Source of the DNA: Theobroma cacao
Lineage: Eukaryota > Streptophyta > Magnoliopsida > Malvales > Malvaceae
Direction of reading: 5' to 3'
Length of the DNA stretch: 64,000 bases
Assembly: GCF_000208745.1 (NCBI RefSeq)
Contig: NC_030852.1
Coordinates: forward strand, 33,033,379-33,097,378
Part shown: positions 11,225-24,898 of the stretch, in pieces
Numbering within the stretch: position 1 is the stretch's first letter
Layout: each line of letters starts with the position of its first letter
Made by a program: the position numbers and the translations under genes
Notes under the pieces: model-generated
What the model was told of the DNA's origin: nothing
What the model saw: the letters and a program-made list of their open reading frames with translations, nothing else
The model's database searches: none

Positions 11225-14200
11225 TTATCTGATCTGGACAATGCCAGCAGTGACCAGCTTTTGAATCTTGTTCATTACCATAGGGTTCTTCATGTGCTCC
11301 TGTGCCGCCTTTGGATTTTCCTGGAAATCAATCAACACCTGCCCACATCCCACTGTTTTAGTACACCATATAAACAACAAAGAATCCAAATAAAATCACA
11401 TTACAAGTACTGCAACACTGAACCAATATTTTTCAGTTCTTACCTGTCTCATGACAGGATCTGAGAGAATGTTTTGAATTTCCGGATCTTGCATTGCCTT
11501 AGCCTGCAACATTACACCAATTAAAATTTACATCGGCATGCAACACGGATTTTAGAACCCATATGTAAACAAAGACATGAAAGAAATCCTAACCTGTCTT
11601 TCCTTCAACTCTTCAGGGCTCAAATCACCACGGCTTGCTTTGTTAATCTGTTGTACACATCTGCAAAATAATTGAGAGAAACAATTAATTATAAGATACT
11701 GTTGAAACAGGAACACAATACCAAAAAATCTGAAGCAGAAAGCTACACACTTTCTAGCACCATCAAGCAATTCCTGGTTATTAGGGTCATGTTTCAACCC
11801 TTCCTGGTATGTATCTAAAGCTTTTTCATACTCCTTCATGAAGAACTGAACAGCACCCTTTCTTGTGTAACCCTTGGAAAATGTTGGATCAAGCTCAATG
11901 CACTTCTCAGCATCCTTCAATCCCTCTGGCAATGCACCCAATTTCGTGTAGCATGCAGCTCTATTGCTGTATGCCTGATAAGGCCAAAATATTTTAACAG
12001 TCAATAAGATACTATATTTGTGCCTTGGTCAACCACAAACTCACATAAACAGACCAAGGCTTTCTTACCTTTGGATCTTTAGGATTTCTTCTTAATGACT
12101 CTGTATAATGCTTCACAGCCTCTGGGTACTTCTGCTGCTTGAAACATTCATTCCCTGCATATATATTTGTCCAGTCAGCTAATGAACATGATAGGGGACT
12201 ACTATTTTTCTCATTCCAACACAATTATAATACATGGACTCAGACCAAACTCAAATAAACAGGAGAGCAAGATGCAGAGCAACCTAGGAAACATCAGTGA
12301 CAAGATACAGCATAACATAGTAAAGAAACTTAAAGTACATGACAGTGCCGGCAAAAACTAAACAGAAACGAATAAAGAATACCTTTTTCACGCTCCTCAT
12401 CAGCTATCTTTGGATCAAAATACTCTTGTTGCTCTAAATCCTTCTTTGCTTTTTCTGCATCATTTAGTTTCTTCAATGTTTCAGGGTTGCGATGCTCTGT
12501 AAGGGCTTTCTGGAAAGTCTCAATAGCTGATTCATAATCTTTTGAGCATTTCGCCATTTTCACCAAAGCAGTTCCCTTCCTAGTCAAAGCTCTTGCTACC
12601 ATCTTAAAGTCTGATCTAAGCTCTCTACCTCTTTCAACAGCCTTGTCACAATCCTTAATGCAGTCCTCATACTGCATTTAACAAGGATGTTAGGCAAAGA
12701 AAAAGGGCAGTGCAGTTAGATATACATAAAATCCATTGTAAACTATAACCCCTATACATAAAATCCAAGTACATATACACTAAATCACATGATGTTGACT
12801 GAAAAATTATCTCTCCTATTAGGTCCAGTGGAAAAAAGGGGAGCCAGAATATAATTGGCATAATGAGTTCACAACCATCCACACCCAAAAATTTCAACCT
12901 AACATAAATGGTATTGGTAGGAAAGAAGACGAGGTTAGGAAAAATCAACTAAATAACTCCATTTCCTTTGGAGGAAATAACTAGGCTTTTCCCTACAATC
13001 CTCCCGCTGTCGTCTTTTCAAGAAGAAAGCAACATGTGTTTGTGCTGTAAATAAGCTTATAAAACCAACATAATTAAGCAAATGACAAACATTCTAAACG
13101 ATTAGTAAGGCCTCATAGAACACTCACAGTCATACCATCATACTCCGCAATCATGCCAACATGACATTCACAGATGTACTTTCATAAGCAGGGCTCTATC
13201 ATAGAACTATTATTAGAAAGATTCTGAAAAACAGGGCTCCATCTTAAAGCAAAAGCGACCTGACATTCAAAATCATTCTAAAAAAATTGTGGTCATTATT
13301 ATTTTATACCAACATGAAATTAGCATTATGCCACCTAAATTTTGAGTTCAACTAAAAAGCAACTATAAAAACATATAATCAGCCAACAATTTCATCTTTT
13401 CATATGTTATAAATTTCATACCAATAACTAAATTAAAACAAGTAAAATTTCTAACTTATAAACAAATTAAAATAAATAACCATACCTTGCCCATCTCCAA
13501 ATAAACAGCAGCTCGATTGGTGAGGTACGAAATATCCTCGTCATCAAGCTCCATTGCTTTCGTGTAATGCTGAATAGCCGTCTCGAAGTCTTTCTTCTTA
13601 TATGCAGCATTTCCAGCCTCCTTCTCCTTTAAAGCTTTCTCCTTCTTCTCTTTTTTCTCCTTCTCCTCTTCTGTAATTTCCATCGGTTCTGGTTCAGGCT
13701 CAGGCTCTGGCTTCTTCACCTCCTCCTTAGCCGGCTGTGAAGGCGGTGGAGGACGTGGTGAATCCGCCTCTGGAATTTCCATGTCATCCCCAGCACCATG
13801 CGCCTTAAACTTAACATTTAACAAAGCCCCCAAAGCTTGCATAACTCTCTGATCTTTTAAATGCTCGTTCAATTTGCTAGGATTTCTCTGAATCTCCTGC
13901 ATCGCCTTAACAAAATCCGGCTGCTGTAAATAAACCCTGGTTGTCGGATCCGCCGTCAACTTCGCCCACATCTCCGGCCCCTGAAAAGCATCACCAAATG
14001 GGCTAGGTGGCGGCGCTACCCTAGCTCGGGAAACCGAAGCCGTCGCCGCCGACTGAGCATCAGCCAAGCCGGATTTTAAGGCTTCATTACTAGGATCGAT
14101 TTCAAGACCCTTTTTATAGGCTGAAACGGCATCTTGGTATTGGTGTAAACCTAAGTGAGCCGCGCCGAGCCGGCTGTAACCTTTCGACCAGTCCGGTTTA

Positions 14201-14394
14201 AGGTCCACAGTTTTTTTGGCGTCGGATAATGCGGCATCGTATTGATGAAGAGAAGCGCAAGCGGCGGATCGGTTAGAGTAAAGGACGTGGTTCGTCGGGG
14301 CAAGGTTTATAGCTTCGGTGAAGTGTTTGATTGCGGTGTTGAAATCGCCGGAAGAAAAGGCGGCGTTGCCTTTAGCTTTGGCTTCGTCGGCCAT
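11225..14394 (-). CDS. HOP: Hsp70-Hsp90 organizing protein (HOP/STI1)
   Basis: Cytosolic co-chaperone that bridges Hsp70 and Hsp90 during client transfer. Seven exons, all in frame: 14394-13486, 12671-12383, 12154-12069, 11974-11751, 11660-11594, 11503-11444, 11338-11225, coding 582 aa. Domain order: TPR1 (about 2-105, starting [15 protein letters not shown]), first DP domain (about 130-190), a charged linker with PEPEPEPEP and a Lys/Glu run, TPR2A (from about residue 257, [20 protein letters not shown]), TPR2B (exons 3-4, with [13 protein letters not shown]), and the second DP domain ([16 protein letters not shown] to the C-terminus VTAGIVQIR). Length is normal for plant HOPs and nothing is missing. 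An upstream heat-shock element and TATA box suggest heat induction. Confidence 0.97.
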
Positions 14395-15064
14395 CTTATA
14401 GGAATTTGTGGGCTTCTATTTGCTTGGAGGGACGATTTGGATTTCGGGGGTTTTGGGTATTTTAGAGTGAGGGAAAGTATTAGAGCAAGGGATATAAAGG
14501 AAGCTAAGTTAAGAGGAGGAGACCAGAGACTTCTGGTGGTTCTGGAAGCTTCTTCGGCATTTGTGTAGGCTGCGTGGATTACGGGTTGTTTGGTCATAGA
14601 TTTATTCTTTTCTCCAATTACCTAACATTGTGTTTGGGCGTATTATAAGAAGATTTGATTGCTTTGGGTTGACGCCTTTGGGCATTTTTTATGTATTTTT
14701 TTTCTCCAATGATTTTGTCCCTGCTTAACTCTACATCCTTGATAAAAGCGACAACCTACCTCAAATTTTCGCAAAATTTTACACTGAATAGACTAATTAG
14801 AACTTTTAAGTTCATGGAACAGAACCAGATAATTCCTTCCCTTGCAAATTCTGATTTATAGAGCATTCACAATTTCGAAGAGAAGAGCCCAGAGCAGAGT
14901 GCTTGTGCTTCAGAATGCTGTTGCAAGTTTATATCTCAAACTAAGACATGAATATTAGAATTTATAAAAAAAAATGGGAAAAGAAGGGTAATGTTGCGCT
15001 TTTTAAATTATGGAGTGAACAAAAATATTGTGTTCCTGGTTGTTGGGACCCGAGGAAAACCAAA
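14395..15064. other. Short intergenic space between HOP and cpEF-G
   Basis: About 670 bases. The left part is the HOP 5' UTR and promoter; the right part (about 14700-15064) is AT-rich and should hold the cpEF-G 3' UTR. No further gene is seen. Confidence 0.7.
14492..14552 (-). promoter_or_regulatory. HOP promoter: perfect heat-shock element and TATA box
   Basis: TTCTGGAAGCTTC at 14540-14552 is a perfect three-unit heat-shock element (TTCnnGAAnnTTC), about 150 bases upstream of the HOP ATG. A TATA box (TTTATATC on the gene strand, about 14492-14499) lies about 40 bases further downstream. The spacing fits a compact heat-inducible promoter with a 5' UTR of about 70 bases. The motif is seen directly; HSF binding is inferred. 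Confidence 0.75.
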
Positions 15065-18000
15065 TCAAGCGGCAACTTCTTGCCCTTTTGAGGCAAGCTC
15101 GTTCTGGATGTGTTGAGGGACAACGTCAAACTTGGCTAATTGCATGGTGTAGGATGCACGACCTTTTGTCATTCCCCGGAGAGTGCTAACATACTGGAAC
15201 ATCTCCGCAAGCGGAACAAGGGCGTCAACCACCTGCAGTCATCCAACAGCAAGCCGTGAACGATAAGACTAAAAGAAGAGTTATTTACCATCCCTAATCC
15301 AAAAGCAATGCCAGAGGAAACTTCCATTTGGAAAATCCAAGAGAACACTACGGTGCGTACTTCAATTAACATGTAGTTCGTGTTCTCATTGGTAGTACTA
15401 GCAAAGTAGTCTAGTGGATCTTTCCTAAGAATCGTCAGATTACACAAAGGAACAATTCATACTCCTATTTTCCCATTTTTTTTCTATTGGCAACATATAT
15501 GCACATCATGACTATAGAACAATTATATTTTCATTCTGATACAAAGTTTGAATGGTTTAGATACGAAAATGGGCTGGTGCTGACAAATTTGAATGCAACA
15601 ACTTAACAAGAAAGAACTTGGTAATGTGGCATACCTTGAGCCCACCGGGCTTATCACCAAAGCTGTTAATCTGGCCTCTCCTTGAGTTGAGATCACCAAT
15701 CACATCACCCAAGTGTTCTTCAGGTGTGACAACCTCAACTTTCATTATAGGTTCAAGCATCCTTGGGCCAGCCTTCCTAATCCCCTCTCTGAAGGCTCCT
15801 CTGGCTGCCAGCTGAAATGCCAAGACACTTGAATCAACATCGTGGTAAGAACCATCTACTAGCACGGCACGTACATCAACAACAGGAAAGCCGGCAAGTA
15901 CACCATTATTCATACACTCCTCCAGTCCCTTCATGACTCCAGGAATATATTCTTTTGGCACTGCTCCTCCCTTGATTTCACTCTTGAACTCATATCCACT
16001 ACCCGCCTCCATGGGCTCAAAACGTACAGTAATATCAGCAAACTGCCCTTGTCCACCTGACTGTTTCTTATGCACATACTTTACTTCTGAAACTTTAGAA
16101 ATGCTTTCACGGTAATTTACTTGGGGTGCACCAACATTAGCTTCTACCTACATACACCAAGAAACCAAATTTATGACAATTAGTTTACTTTAACTGAATA
16201 CCTAGGTAAAAATGATTGGGGGGAAGAAGATGAGCTGATTCTACTTAGGACAACTTCATCACACACAGACACTCTCCCCCACATACAGAGACAAGATAAT
16301 GAGAATAGATCCAATTGTGCAAACGGTAATCTCCAAACAAATCAAAGGGATACCATGCATGCAGATTTACTTAACATTTATGCATCAGTACAGTTATTAA
16401 ATGCACACACAGTTGAGCTGAATGATCAAGAGTATTAATATGTTTCACAATTAGATGTTGATACAAACCTTGAACTCTCTCTTCAGACGATCAACAATAA
16501 TCTCTAGATGCAGTTCTCCCATTCCTTCAATTACAGTCTGGTTTATCTCTTCATCCCGTGAGAAGTGGAAAGAAGGGTCTTCTTGGGCAAGCTTGATCAA
16601 ACCAGTAGCCATTTTATCAACGTCAGCTTTAGTCTTGGGTTCAATAGCAACCTTAATAACAGGATCAGGGAAGTCCATCCGTTCAAGGACAATGGGATGG
16701 TCAGGATCGCAAAGAGTTTCACCTGTAATGGTATCTTTTAGACCTGCAAGAGCAACAATATCACCAGCCATAGCGACCTTAACATCCTCTCTACTGTTGG
16801 CATGCATTTCCAAAAGTCTACCAATTCTCTCTTTCTTTCCTTTGTTTGCATTCAACGCATAAGATCCTGCAGAAAGCTTCCCAGCATACACCCTGACAAA
16901 CGTAAGGGACCCCACAAATGGATCAGTCATGATCTTGAAAGCTAGTCCAGAAAATGGTACATCATCACTTGCTTTCCTTTCAATTGTCACTTCAGGGTTC
17001 TCAGGATCAGTTCCCTTCATTGCTGGCAAGTCAAGAGGTGAAGGCAAGTAATCCATGACAGCATCAAGTAATGGCTGAACCCCCTTGTTTTTGAAAGCTG
17101 AGCCACATAATACTGGAACAAAACTGCTTCCAATGGTGCCTTTCCTAATTAATTTCTTAATGGTTTCCTCATCAGGTTCAACACCTTCAAGATAGTTCTC
17201 CATAGCTTGATCATCTAATTCAACTAAAGTTTCTATCATCTGTGACCGGTACTCTTCAGCCAACTCCTGAAGATTAGCTGGAATATCATCATAAACAAAC
17301 TTTGCACCCAATTCTTCCCCTGACCAAAGCACAGCTTGCATCTTTACAAGGTCAACCACTCCTTGAAAATTGTCTTCTGCACCAACTGGCAGTTGAATCA
17401 CAAGCGGTTTAGCACCCAAATTTGTCACTATCATGTCTCTTGTCCGGAAAAAGTTTGCTCCTAGACGATCCATCTTATTGACAAAGCAAATTCTGGGTAC
17501 TCCATACTTATCAGCTTGCCTCCACACAGTTTCAGATTGTGGTTCAACACCAGCAACACTGTCAAACAAGCATATAGCTCCATCTAAAACCCTGAGAGCT
17601 CGCTCAACTTCAAGTGTGAAGTCAACATGGCCAGGGGTATCAATAATATTAATTCGGTGGTTTTTCCAAAATGTCGTTGTAGCAGCTGACGTTATTGTAA
17701 TACCTCTTTCCTGCTCTTGCTCCATCCAGTCCATTGTAGCAGTACCCTCATGAACCTCACCAATTTTATAGTTTCTTCCTGTGTAGTATAGAATACGCTC
17801 AGTTGTTGTTGTCTTTCCTGCATCTATGTGGGCCATAATTCCAATATTACGATAATCTTTCAATGGTACTGCACGCTTTGTCTCTGCAAAGCAACAAAAA
17901 AGATATTCAGCTGAGTGTTAGCAAAGTAGCAAGAAATTTGTCCTAACATATGGAGCCTACTGTTCTCTTTTGATTGTCTCTTAGAACTTAGGAGGTTCCT

Positions 18001-18829
18001 AGGGGAGAATGCGCCTGACCTTATAATAAAAATCCAGAGTATTTGCTTATGCTTCTTAAAAGAAAAATTATCAGCCATTTCATTGATGTGCCTGGGCATT
18101 TGAAAAAAGTAAAAAATCTACATTGATATACTTTTTCACCATATATTTTGGTTGAAGCTAAAACTTGGAAGTAAATTCATTGTAAAAGAAGAACCGTTTT
18201 CTTCATTAATGCTACCCAAAACCAAAATTTTGATTAAGTGACCACGTTATTTTATGTTAATTATGAATAATATCAGTTAGGGACAATTAAAATTTTGAAA
18301 ATGCAACTCTCTCTGAGTGTCAGATGAACCGGAAATTAGCCTACACCAGCATCTATACCAAAAATCCAAATCTCCAATTGCCAAAGAATGAGAGAACTAA
18401 ACTAAAGCTGAAAGAAACGAAAACCCAGGCGTAAAATATTCAAAGCATAACAATCCCAATTACGAGAACAACAAATTACCGCATAAAATGAACAAGTTCA
18501 ACCACATAACTTATATATACTACAGAAAACAAGAAAAAAAAAAGCAAGAAACAGAGAAATAAAGCATATTTACCTTCAGCGGCCATAGCGAAGACAGAGA
18601 AGTTCCTTCTCTTGCCCTGTTGGTGACGTGAAATAGGAAGTCTTGAGCCAATTCGGACACTTCCCAAGAAATGAGAGAGAGAAGAGGAAACTGAGGAAGA
18701 AGAAGCTCGAGGAGGCAGACCCAGAAAACGAGTTGGAGAAGATAGAGGAGTTGGTCTCCTTTGAGAACCATTTAGATTACAAACTGTAGAACTCGAACCC
18801 GTTATCCTTAGCGCTGTCTCAGCTGCCAT
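15065..18829 (-). CDS. SCO1: Chloroplast translation elongation factor G (cpEF-G)
   Basis: GTPase that drives ribosome translocation in plastids. Four exons: 18829-18574, 17883-16469, 16147-15635, 15232-15065, coding 783 aa, the length I recall for Arabidopsis SCO1. The N-terminal ~80 residues are Ser/Arg-rich with few acidic residues and end at SVFAMAAEE, as expected of a transit peptide. G motifs follow in order: AHIDAGKT (103-110), [27 protein letters not shown] and a GSAFKNKG box. Then come domain II, the domain III start ([16 protein letters not shown]), domain IV ([17 protein letters not shown]) and domain V, ending [19 protein letters not shown]. The [10 protein letters not shown] form and the transit peptide favour the plastid over the mitochondrial factor. 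No defect is seen. Confidence 0.97.
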
Positions 18830-21800
18830 TTTTCTTCTTTTACTGGTTCTCAGTTCTCACTCTGCTTCTCTCTGTTTTCTCTTCTTCTTTATTTCTACCG
18901 GATATATGGCTTTGGGTCGGTGTTTTCCTTCGTGTGTGGTTAGGGATAACGATAACTAAGAGGTTCTCACGAGTTTTAGCTTTGATTGGGCTGTTCTTTT
19001 CTCTACTTCTGTTTTGATCATTTTCCTTCGAACTGCTCTTTCATTTCTTTTTTTGTCTTTTGCAATAATTTCTTTTTCATTTTTTTTTTGTTTATGGACC
19101 AAAAAATTAGAGAAAATTACATGTCTTAATAAGTTTGCCATCAAGCATGACTATAAATAACCAAAAAAGCCTTCTCTATACTGTATTTAATAATTCATTA
19201 TATAATTTATTTGTTTTGGTAGATAGGTAATGATATATTATAAAAGAAAAAAAAGTCATTCAAACTCTCCAAGGAATTTCTTAATCATGTCTTCTAAAAT
19301 TTCAACTTTTAATTTGTGAATCATAATAGAATTCCAATCATTTATGTTTGTGGAAAAATATGTGCAATTTGCCTTACTACAAAAAACAAAGACATCAAAT
19401 TCATAAAAATTTATATTTCATATGCTACCATCATGAAAATTGATAGGCATTTTTCTCACTGAAAATACAGGCATGAGGGATAAAGTCTTAGGTTTGGATG
19501 GTAGCTAAAATGTAAAAGGAAAGAAGATTGTCAATAGCACTTAAAGATTAAAATTGAATTAATAAATTAAAAATTAAATTCTCGTGTGAACATTTGATTA
19601 AATAATAAATATATATTTTATTAAAAAATTTAAGTTCAAATCTCTCATTCTGTTCATTAAAAAAAAACAAATTCTTCATGTTAAAAATTGATGAAAAATA
19701 TTAACTCCTTATGATCTCAAATTTTTGGGCATTGGAGCTCTTTGCAAATAGATCAAGGCAGCTTGAAACGTCAAAATCTCCTAAATGAAAATACCTTTCC
19801 CATCCAAAATAATAACAGACGAGGCAGTTGTGTAAAAGATGTGAGTTATTGGGGGCAAAAGTGTTCAAAACTCGAAATAACAAAACGACGTCCAGTTTGC
19901 AATTCTAAGGTTGAAAAGCAACGGCAGTGAAGGTGCCACGTGAGTTAGAAATTGTATATCCGCATATTCTGGGATGGTGGGGTAGGGGTTCCCGGGTGGC
20001 CTCCTCTGAGCCAATCCAATTGTTTGAAGTTTGGACATCCACACGTGTCCACTAACTCGCACTAGTCAACATTCTTTCTTCCCCTTTTTTCCTTTTCTTT
20101 TGTCAATATTAAAAGAAAATTTTTGGGTTCCGTTCCTAGTTTTTACGGGCTGGGCTCTTCCGGCTCCTCTAAGCATATCAATTGCTTAAAAGGGGGAAAA
20201 TAGAGACAATTTTAAAACACAAAACATTATACAAATAGATATTAGAAAGGAACACTCCAAGCCTCAAGTAAATGAACATCTAATACTGTAATGCATATCT
20301 GATAATATAAAAACTATATCTTATTTTTGAAGTTAATATGATATGAATAAAGAATTAAATTGCTCCATCATGTATCCATTTGAAGTATGGACGACGTTAA
20401 AAAAATAACAATCATCATCTGTTATTTGTTTTATTTTTTTATTATTATATATATATAATTTGATACATATAATATAATTATTTTTATAATTATTTTTTAA
20501 TCATCTTCATATAAAAAATTTTAAATTCACTGTTAATTCGAAGATGTTGATGAACTTGGCAATAAGACCTTCACTTTTGCTTGCCGCTACAAAAAATCCC
20601 TCTCACAGATTCAGATGATTTGTTAGGGTTCGTAGTACCCAAACAAAGGGTCCAAACCTTAAAGGCCTAACAAGCATCAAGGCCCATTTAATTGTTCTCT
20701 CTTTCGCTTTGAAGTTTTGGGATTGAAATTAAGATTAAACTTGTACCTATTTTATGATTAATGTCGAATTTTGATATTATATTTTAATTTTATTGAATTT
20801 TGAAATTATATTTTTTATTTTATTGATTTTTTAATAAAAAAAAAATTAATAGAAATTAAGCATTTGCAAATTCAATATGAAGTTATAATATAATGATAAA
20901 TTTGAGATTAATTCTCTATGCTTTTTAATTAGAAATTATAATGAATTAAGATTATCATTTACGAGAATATCATCTAGACCGGCCAGTTAGAGAAAATTTT
21001 ATTACTACTTAGTTATTATACACTTAATTAATTTCGTACTTTTCAATTAAGTAACAAGAGAATAAGGATTCGAATTTTACTATTTAAACAAGAAATCATA
21101 CATTAACTAATGAGTCAAATGCTTGAATTTAATCATTTTCTTAAGTTCAATATACAGCAATTTAAATTTTTTTAATTGCAAGGTTTATCATTGCCAATAA
21201 ATTAAGATAGTATAAAACTGTGCTTTAGGAAGCAAATCCAAGCTACTAATCATTTTATGAAAATATTTTCATTTAAAATAGGAGGAATATATATATATAT
21301 ATAATATACTATTACTGATCTTAAAAATATTTTGTTCCTATAAATATAATGAATTATACTATGCTTGTTATGATAAGTAACAATGTTTCTTTTTTGTATA
21401 TTAAATGGCTATAAAAATGGAATCCATGCTTATTTTTTGTGATTCCCTATATGTTAAATCTATTGGAAATCCTTCTTACATTGGGTGTAATTATCCACAA
21501 TTATTGGAATGAATTAATAAAAGTCTAGAACTGATTTAGGGTAAGGATTGGTTTTTTCTTCAAAGGAACAAAAAAGGACTTCATATGATAAGAGCCCAAG
21601 TAATCCATTGCACTGCGCAATTAGGCGTAGTAGTTTGTTTTTCTCCACGAAAATGAATGGTTGATATTTAGTCCAGGCCACATGCGATCAATATCAGCCT
21701 CAGCTCTGATTCAAGGTTGTTCAACTTCAACCATGGTTTTTTACTGGCCAAAAAAAGTCATTACAAGTTACGACGCTAATGGTGGCTTGTTTGATCCTAA

Positions 21801-24289
21801 GAATCTATGTGGACCTCCATTGACACGTCCAAAACACAACATTTTTGTTTTTGGTAAGAGTTCAAACAGAGCAATTAGGTTCATGTGAATCCTTCGATGT
21901 TCTATTCATACACAAAGGACTTGATTCGATCACCAAAATCATTCAATCAGTTATCTCGAGCAATAATTATTTAGAACAAATTATTTGGAAATTATTAAAC
22001 ATAAAATTTCAATTTCAAAAGTGAACATTAAAACGAGATGCTTCATTAATTTTGATATGAAGCAATGAGTCATTTGATAACTGCCTAACTTTATACTACC
22101 GGAATCTGTTGAGATGGGGCCATGGTTTTGAACTTAATAAAAAAACAAAAAAGTATTCGTAGAGTGTACGACAGCAGAATGTGGGCAGCAGCTTTGAGAT
22201 CGTCCTTGTGGCTGGCAAAGGGCCTAGTGATGAGTAGGGTCCGTAGGGAAGGGAACTAGTTACCCTTGCAGTTTTTTTTTTTTTTTTAAAGAAAATAAGA
22301 AACGTTATTGTCTAATCGTCCAAGAAAAATATACCTCAATTACATTATAAAACAATAAGACTCCAACCCTAATTAGAGGAGTGTCATAAACTAGAAAATT
22401 ATAAAAACTAATAAAGCTTTTATTGACCACGAAATCTACAACTCTATTACCTTATCGAAAAATATGACTAATATGAGCCCTTGCAGAGTCGCATGGCATA
22501 TCCAACCTTTCATTGACCAAGCCCTTGCAGTTACTAATTGCAGATAATTAGCTTTAAGAAATGGCTTGACAGAATTTTCGATGCCTTTTAAATAATTTTT
22601 ACATAATTTTAGTAACTTAAATTATTGAAATATTTTATATATGTTTAATATTTTTCAATGATATTCAATGTGATTTCAATAATTTAAATTATTGAAATAG
22701 TACATACAACTTATTAAAATTGAAAATATTTTTATTAAAATATTAACATAAATGATTAAAAATTAATATTTTTTCATTTTAAGTATGTTTAGTAATTTTA
22801 TAAATGATTTTAATAATTTAATATTATTAAATATTCATACAAATTACTGAAATTTTAAATACATTTTTAATAATTTAAGTTCTTAAAACATTGTATAAAT
22901 GTCAAAATATGAATTAATTGAAAAAATAATCAATTTTCTTTTTTTTGAAAAATTAAATGCTTCATTGATAACTCAGGGAAAAGGGGATTCTTTGAAAAAT
23001 ACAACCAGGATCTGATTTTGGATTGCTATGACCCCTTAACCAACACAACATATCAAATCCAAAACCGGAGAACATGTGAACCAGCTGTCTTTAAGATTAG
23101 ACATGACAAACAGGCATTTGAAGCAAAACATTAAACGAGGTCTATAGTCATCACAAAATACTGTCTTCTGGCGGGATTTAGTGCCTGAGGATTAAACCTT
23201 TTAAATAGAGCTTTTGGCTTGCTTTGTGATAACACAGGACATCATGCCCTTTAAGCTTTCAAAGCATTAATTTTCATCAATGAAACACCGTTAAGAACTA
23301 TCATGCTAACCCTCGATCATGTACAAGACATTAACATGCTAATTCAAACAGCCAGAGACTGTACATAGTGCAAGTTCGGTCTTATGTATTCTGGGCTGCA
23401 GATTGACAGAGCTGGAAATGAGTAGTTCAGACTTACCTCAACAAGAAAAGCAAATAAAACTCTGAATCTTTCGTGGCTAACGCTCCAATCAAAGAGAACT
23501 GCTTACCTCTTTCTTTATTCCATGGCCGCAAAAGCTATAAAAGCTCTGTAAGGAGGGATCCCTAACTGTTGAAGAAAACCGCATTCAACACCATTTTAAA
23601 TACTACTATAACTTTCATGTGGGAAAAACATACACGGATTTGGTAGTTGATTTAAAGGGTTAGGTAACGGATTAAGCATGCTGGCGTTAGATTAAAAATC
23701 AGTAAGAAAGGTGAAAGGAGGTAGTGCTCCAATAAACACCAGGCAATTTAATGGACGGATGGTTAATTTGGTGTGTCTGTTGGGCAAGGATAATGTTTCC
23801 ATGTTACACTCATCAAGTCCAGGCGAAGAGTGAATCTTATAGACAAAAAATGAAAATTTTTACCGTATTACATAAACCTTTGTTTTACGATGTCAACTGA
23901 ACAACTTCAAACCTTTATAATTTTTATCCTAAAATGTAACTAAATACTTACTGTAACTTAATTGTGCGAAAGGGATTTTATACTTGAAAAAGACAGTAAA
24001 ATGATGTGAACAGGTAGCTGCAGAAGAGCAGTGACAAGCAACAACACTTTCATCTATAATCTGTTGCCAAAATGAAGAGCATATTAATGGATTTAAACAT
24101 CAATATTCAGTATTAGTATTTACATTCTGACAGAATAAGCACGGATACCAAACTCAATAGTTAATACACCTGTTTTCCCAAATCCCAAAGTAAAAAGACT
24201 AAAACCAAGATTTTGCATAACAAAAGTACTAAGCTAGTAAAACATATATAGGAAATGCATATAGAACATCTACACTAGTCGAAAGTTGA
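18830..24289. other. Long AT-rich intergenic region between cpEF-G and the PMEI array
   Basis: About 5.5 kb without a supportable gene. The left edge is the cpEF-G promoter. A less AT-rich stretch at about 19900-20070 carries two G-boxes. (AT)n lies at about 21287-21306. Bases 22600-22890 hold diverged AT-rich subrepeats. Short frames, such as one near 21661-21888, have no recognisable product. Confidence 0.6.
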
Positions 24290-24898
24290 TCACGGGTTCT
24301 GTACAGCAGCTGCATAGCTGTTGACAAGAGCCAAGGCATTGCTTGTCATATGTGCAACTTTAACAATTTGGCTTCTCACAGAGTTTTTAACGTTCCCATT
24401 CATGGCTTTACCAGAGAAGCCATCCATGCAGGTATGCTCATCAGTCAAAGCTGCGCTCACCCATGTTTCTATATCATTCATTTGGAGACCAAAACTTTTG
24501 CCTCCAGGCTGATCCATTTCACCAACTGACCTCTGGAGCTCGTACACCGAGTCCCTTAGTTCTTCCATGCAATCGCTCAGGGCTTCAGCCTCTCTAGGCT
24601 TCATGCCCTGGCTTTTGGATCGTTTTATCATCGTTGTGGAAGCGGAACGAGTGGCATTAAGTGTCACGGAGAGGGCCGTACTGGCTAATAACTTGGGACT
24701 GGCTTGGATTTCGCTTGCGTAGCTAGAGAGGGTCGCGAAACACAAGTCACGATAGACTGTGCTACTGCAAGAGGTTTTGATGAATTGGGTGTTGGCTTCC
24801 TTACTAAGATTTGTTCTAGCTGCTAAGCATGAGTTCAGATGAATTGTTAACTGAAAGAGGGCGGCAAGAACAGCTATTGAAGCGTACAAACTTGCCAT
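24290..24898 (-). CDS. Pectin methylesterase/invertase inhibitor, array copy 1
   Basis: Single-exon, secreted inhibitor of 202 aa. PMEI-domain proteins bind pectin methylesterases (or acid invertases) in the cell wall and block them. Residues 1-26 form a signal peptide ending at SCLAA. The four conserved cysteines are C44 and C53 (TSCSSTVYRDLC) and C110 and C157 (SDCMEEL, HTCMDGF), the pairs that form the two family disulfides. The C-terminus has the family motif VAHMTSNALALVN. It is closest to the copy at 27829-28431 and shares ASEIQASPKLLAS with it. TCTATAAAT on the gene strand at 24996-25004 is a TATA box about 100 bases upstream. The choice between pectin methylesterase and invertase as target is not shown by sequence. 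Confidence 0.93.
   Translation of the reverse strand: MASLYASIAVLAALFQLTIHLNSCLAARTNLSKEANTQFIKTSCSSTVYRDLCFATLSSYASEIQASPKLLASTALSVTLNATRSASTTMIKRSKSQGMKPREAEALSDCMEELRDSVYELQRSVGEMDQPGGKSFGLQMNDIETWVSAALTDEHTCMDGFSGKAMNGNVKNSVRSQIVKVAHMTSNALALVNSYAAAVQNP

Noticed and set aside
21661..21888. 75-codon frame in the long intergenic region
   Set aside because: No domain, no homologue that I know, no promoter or splice context.
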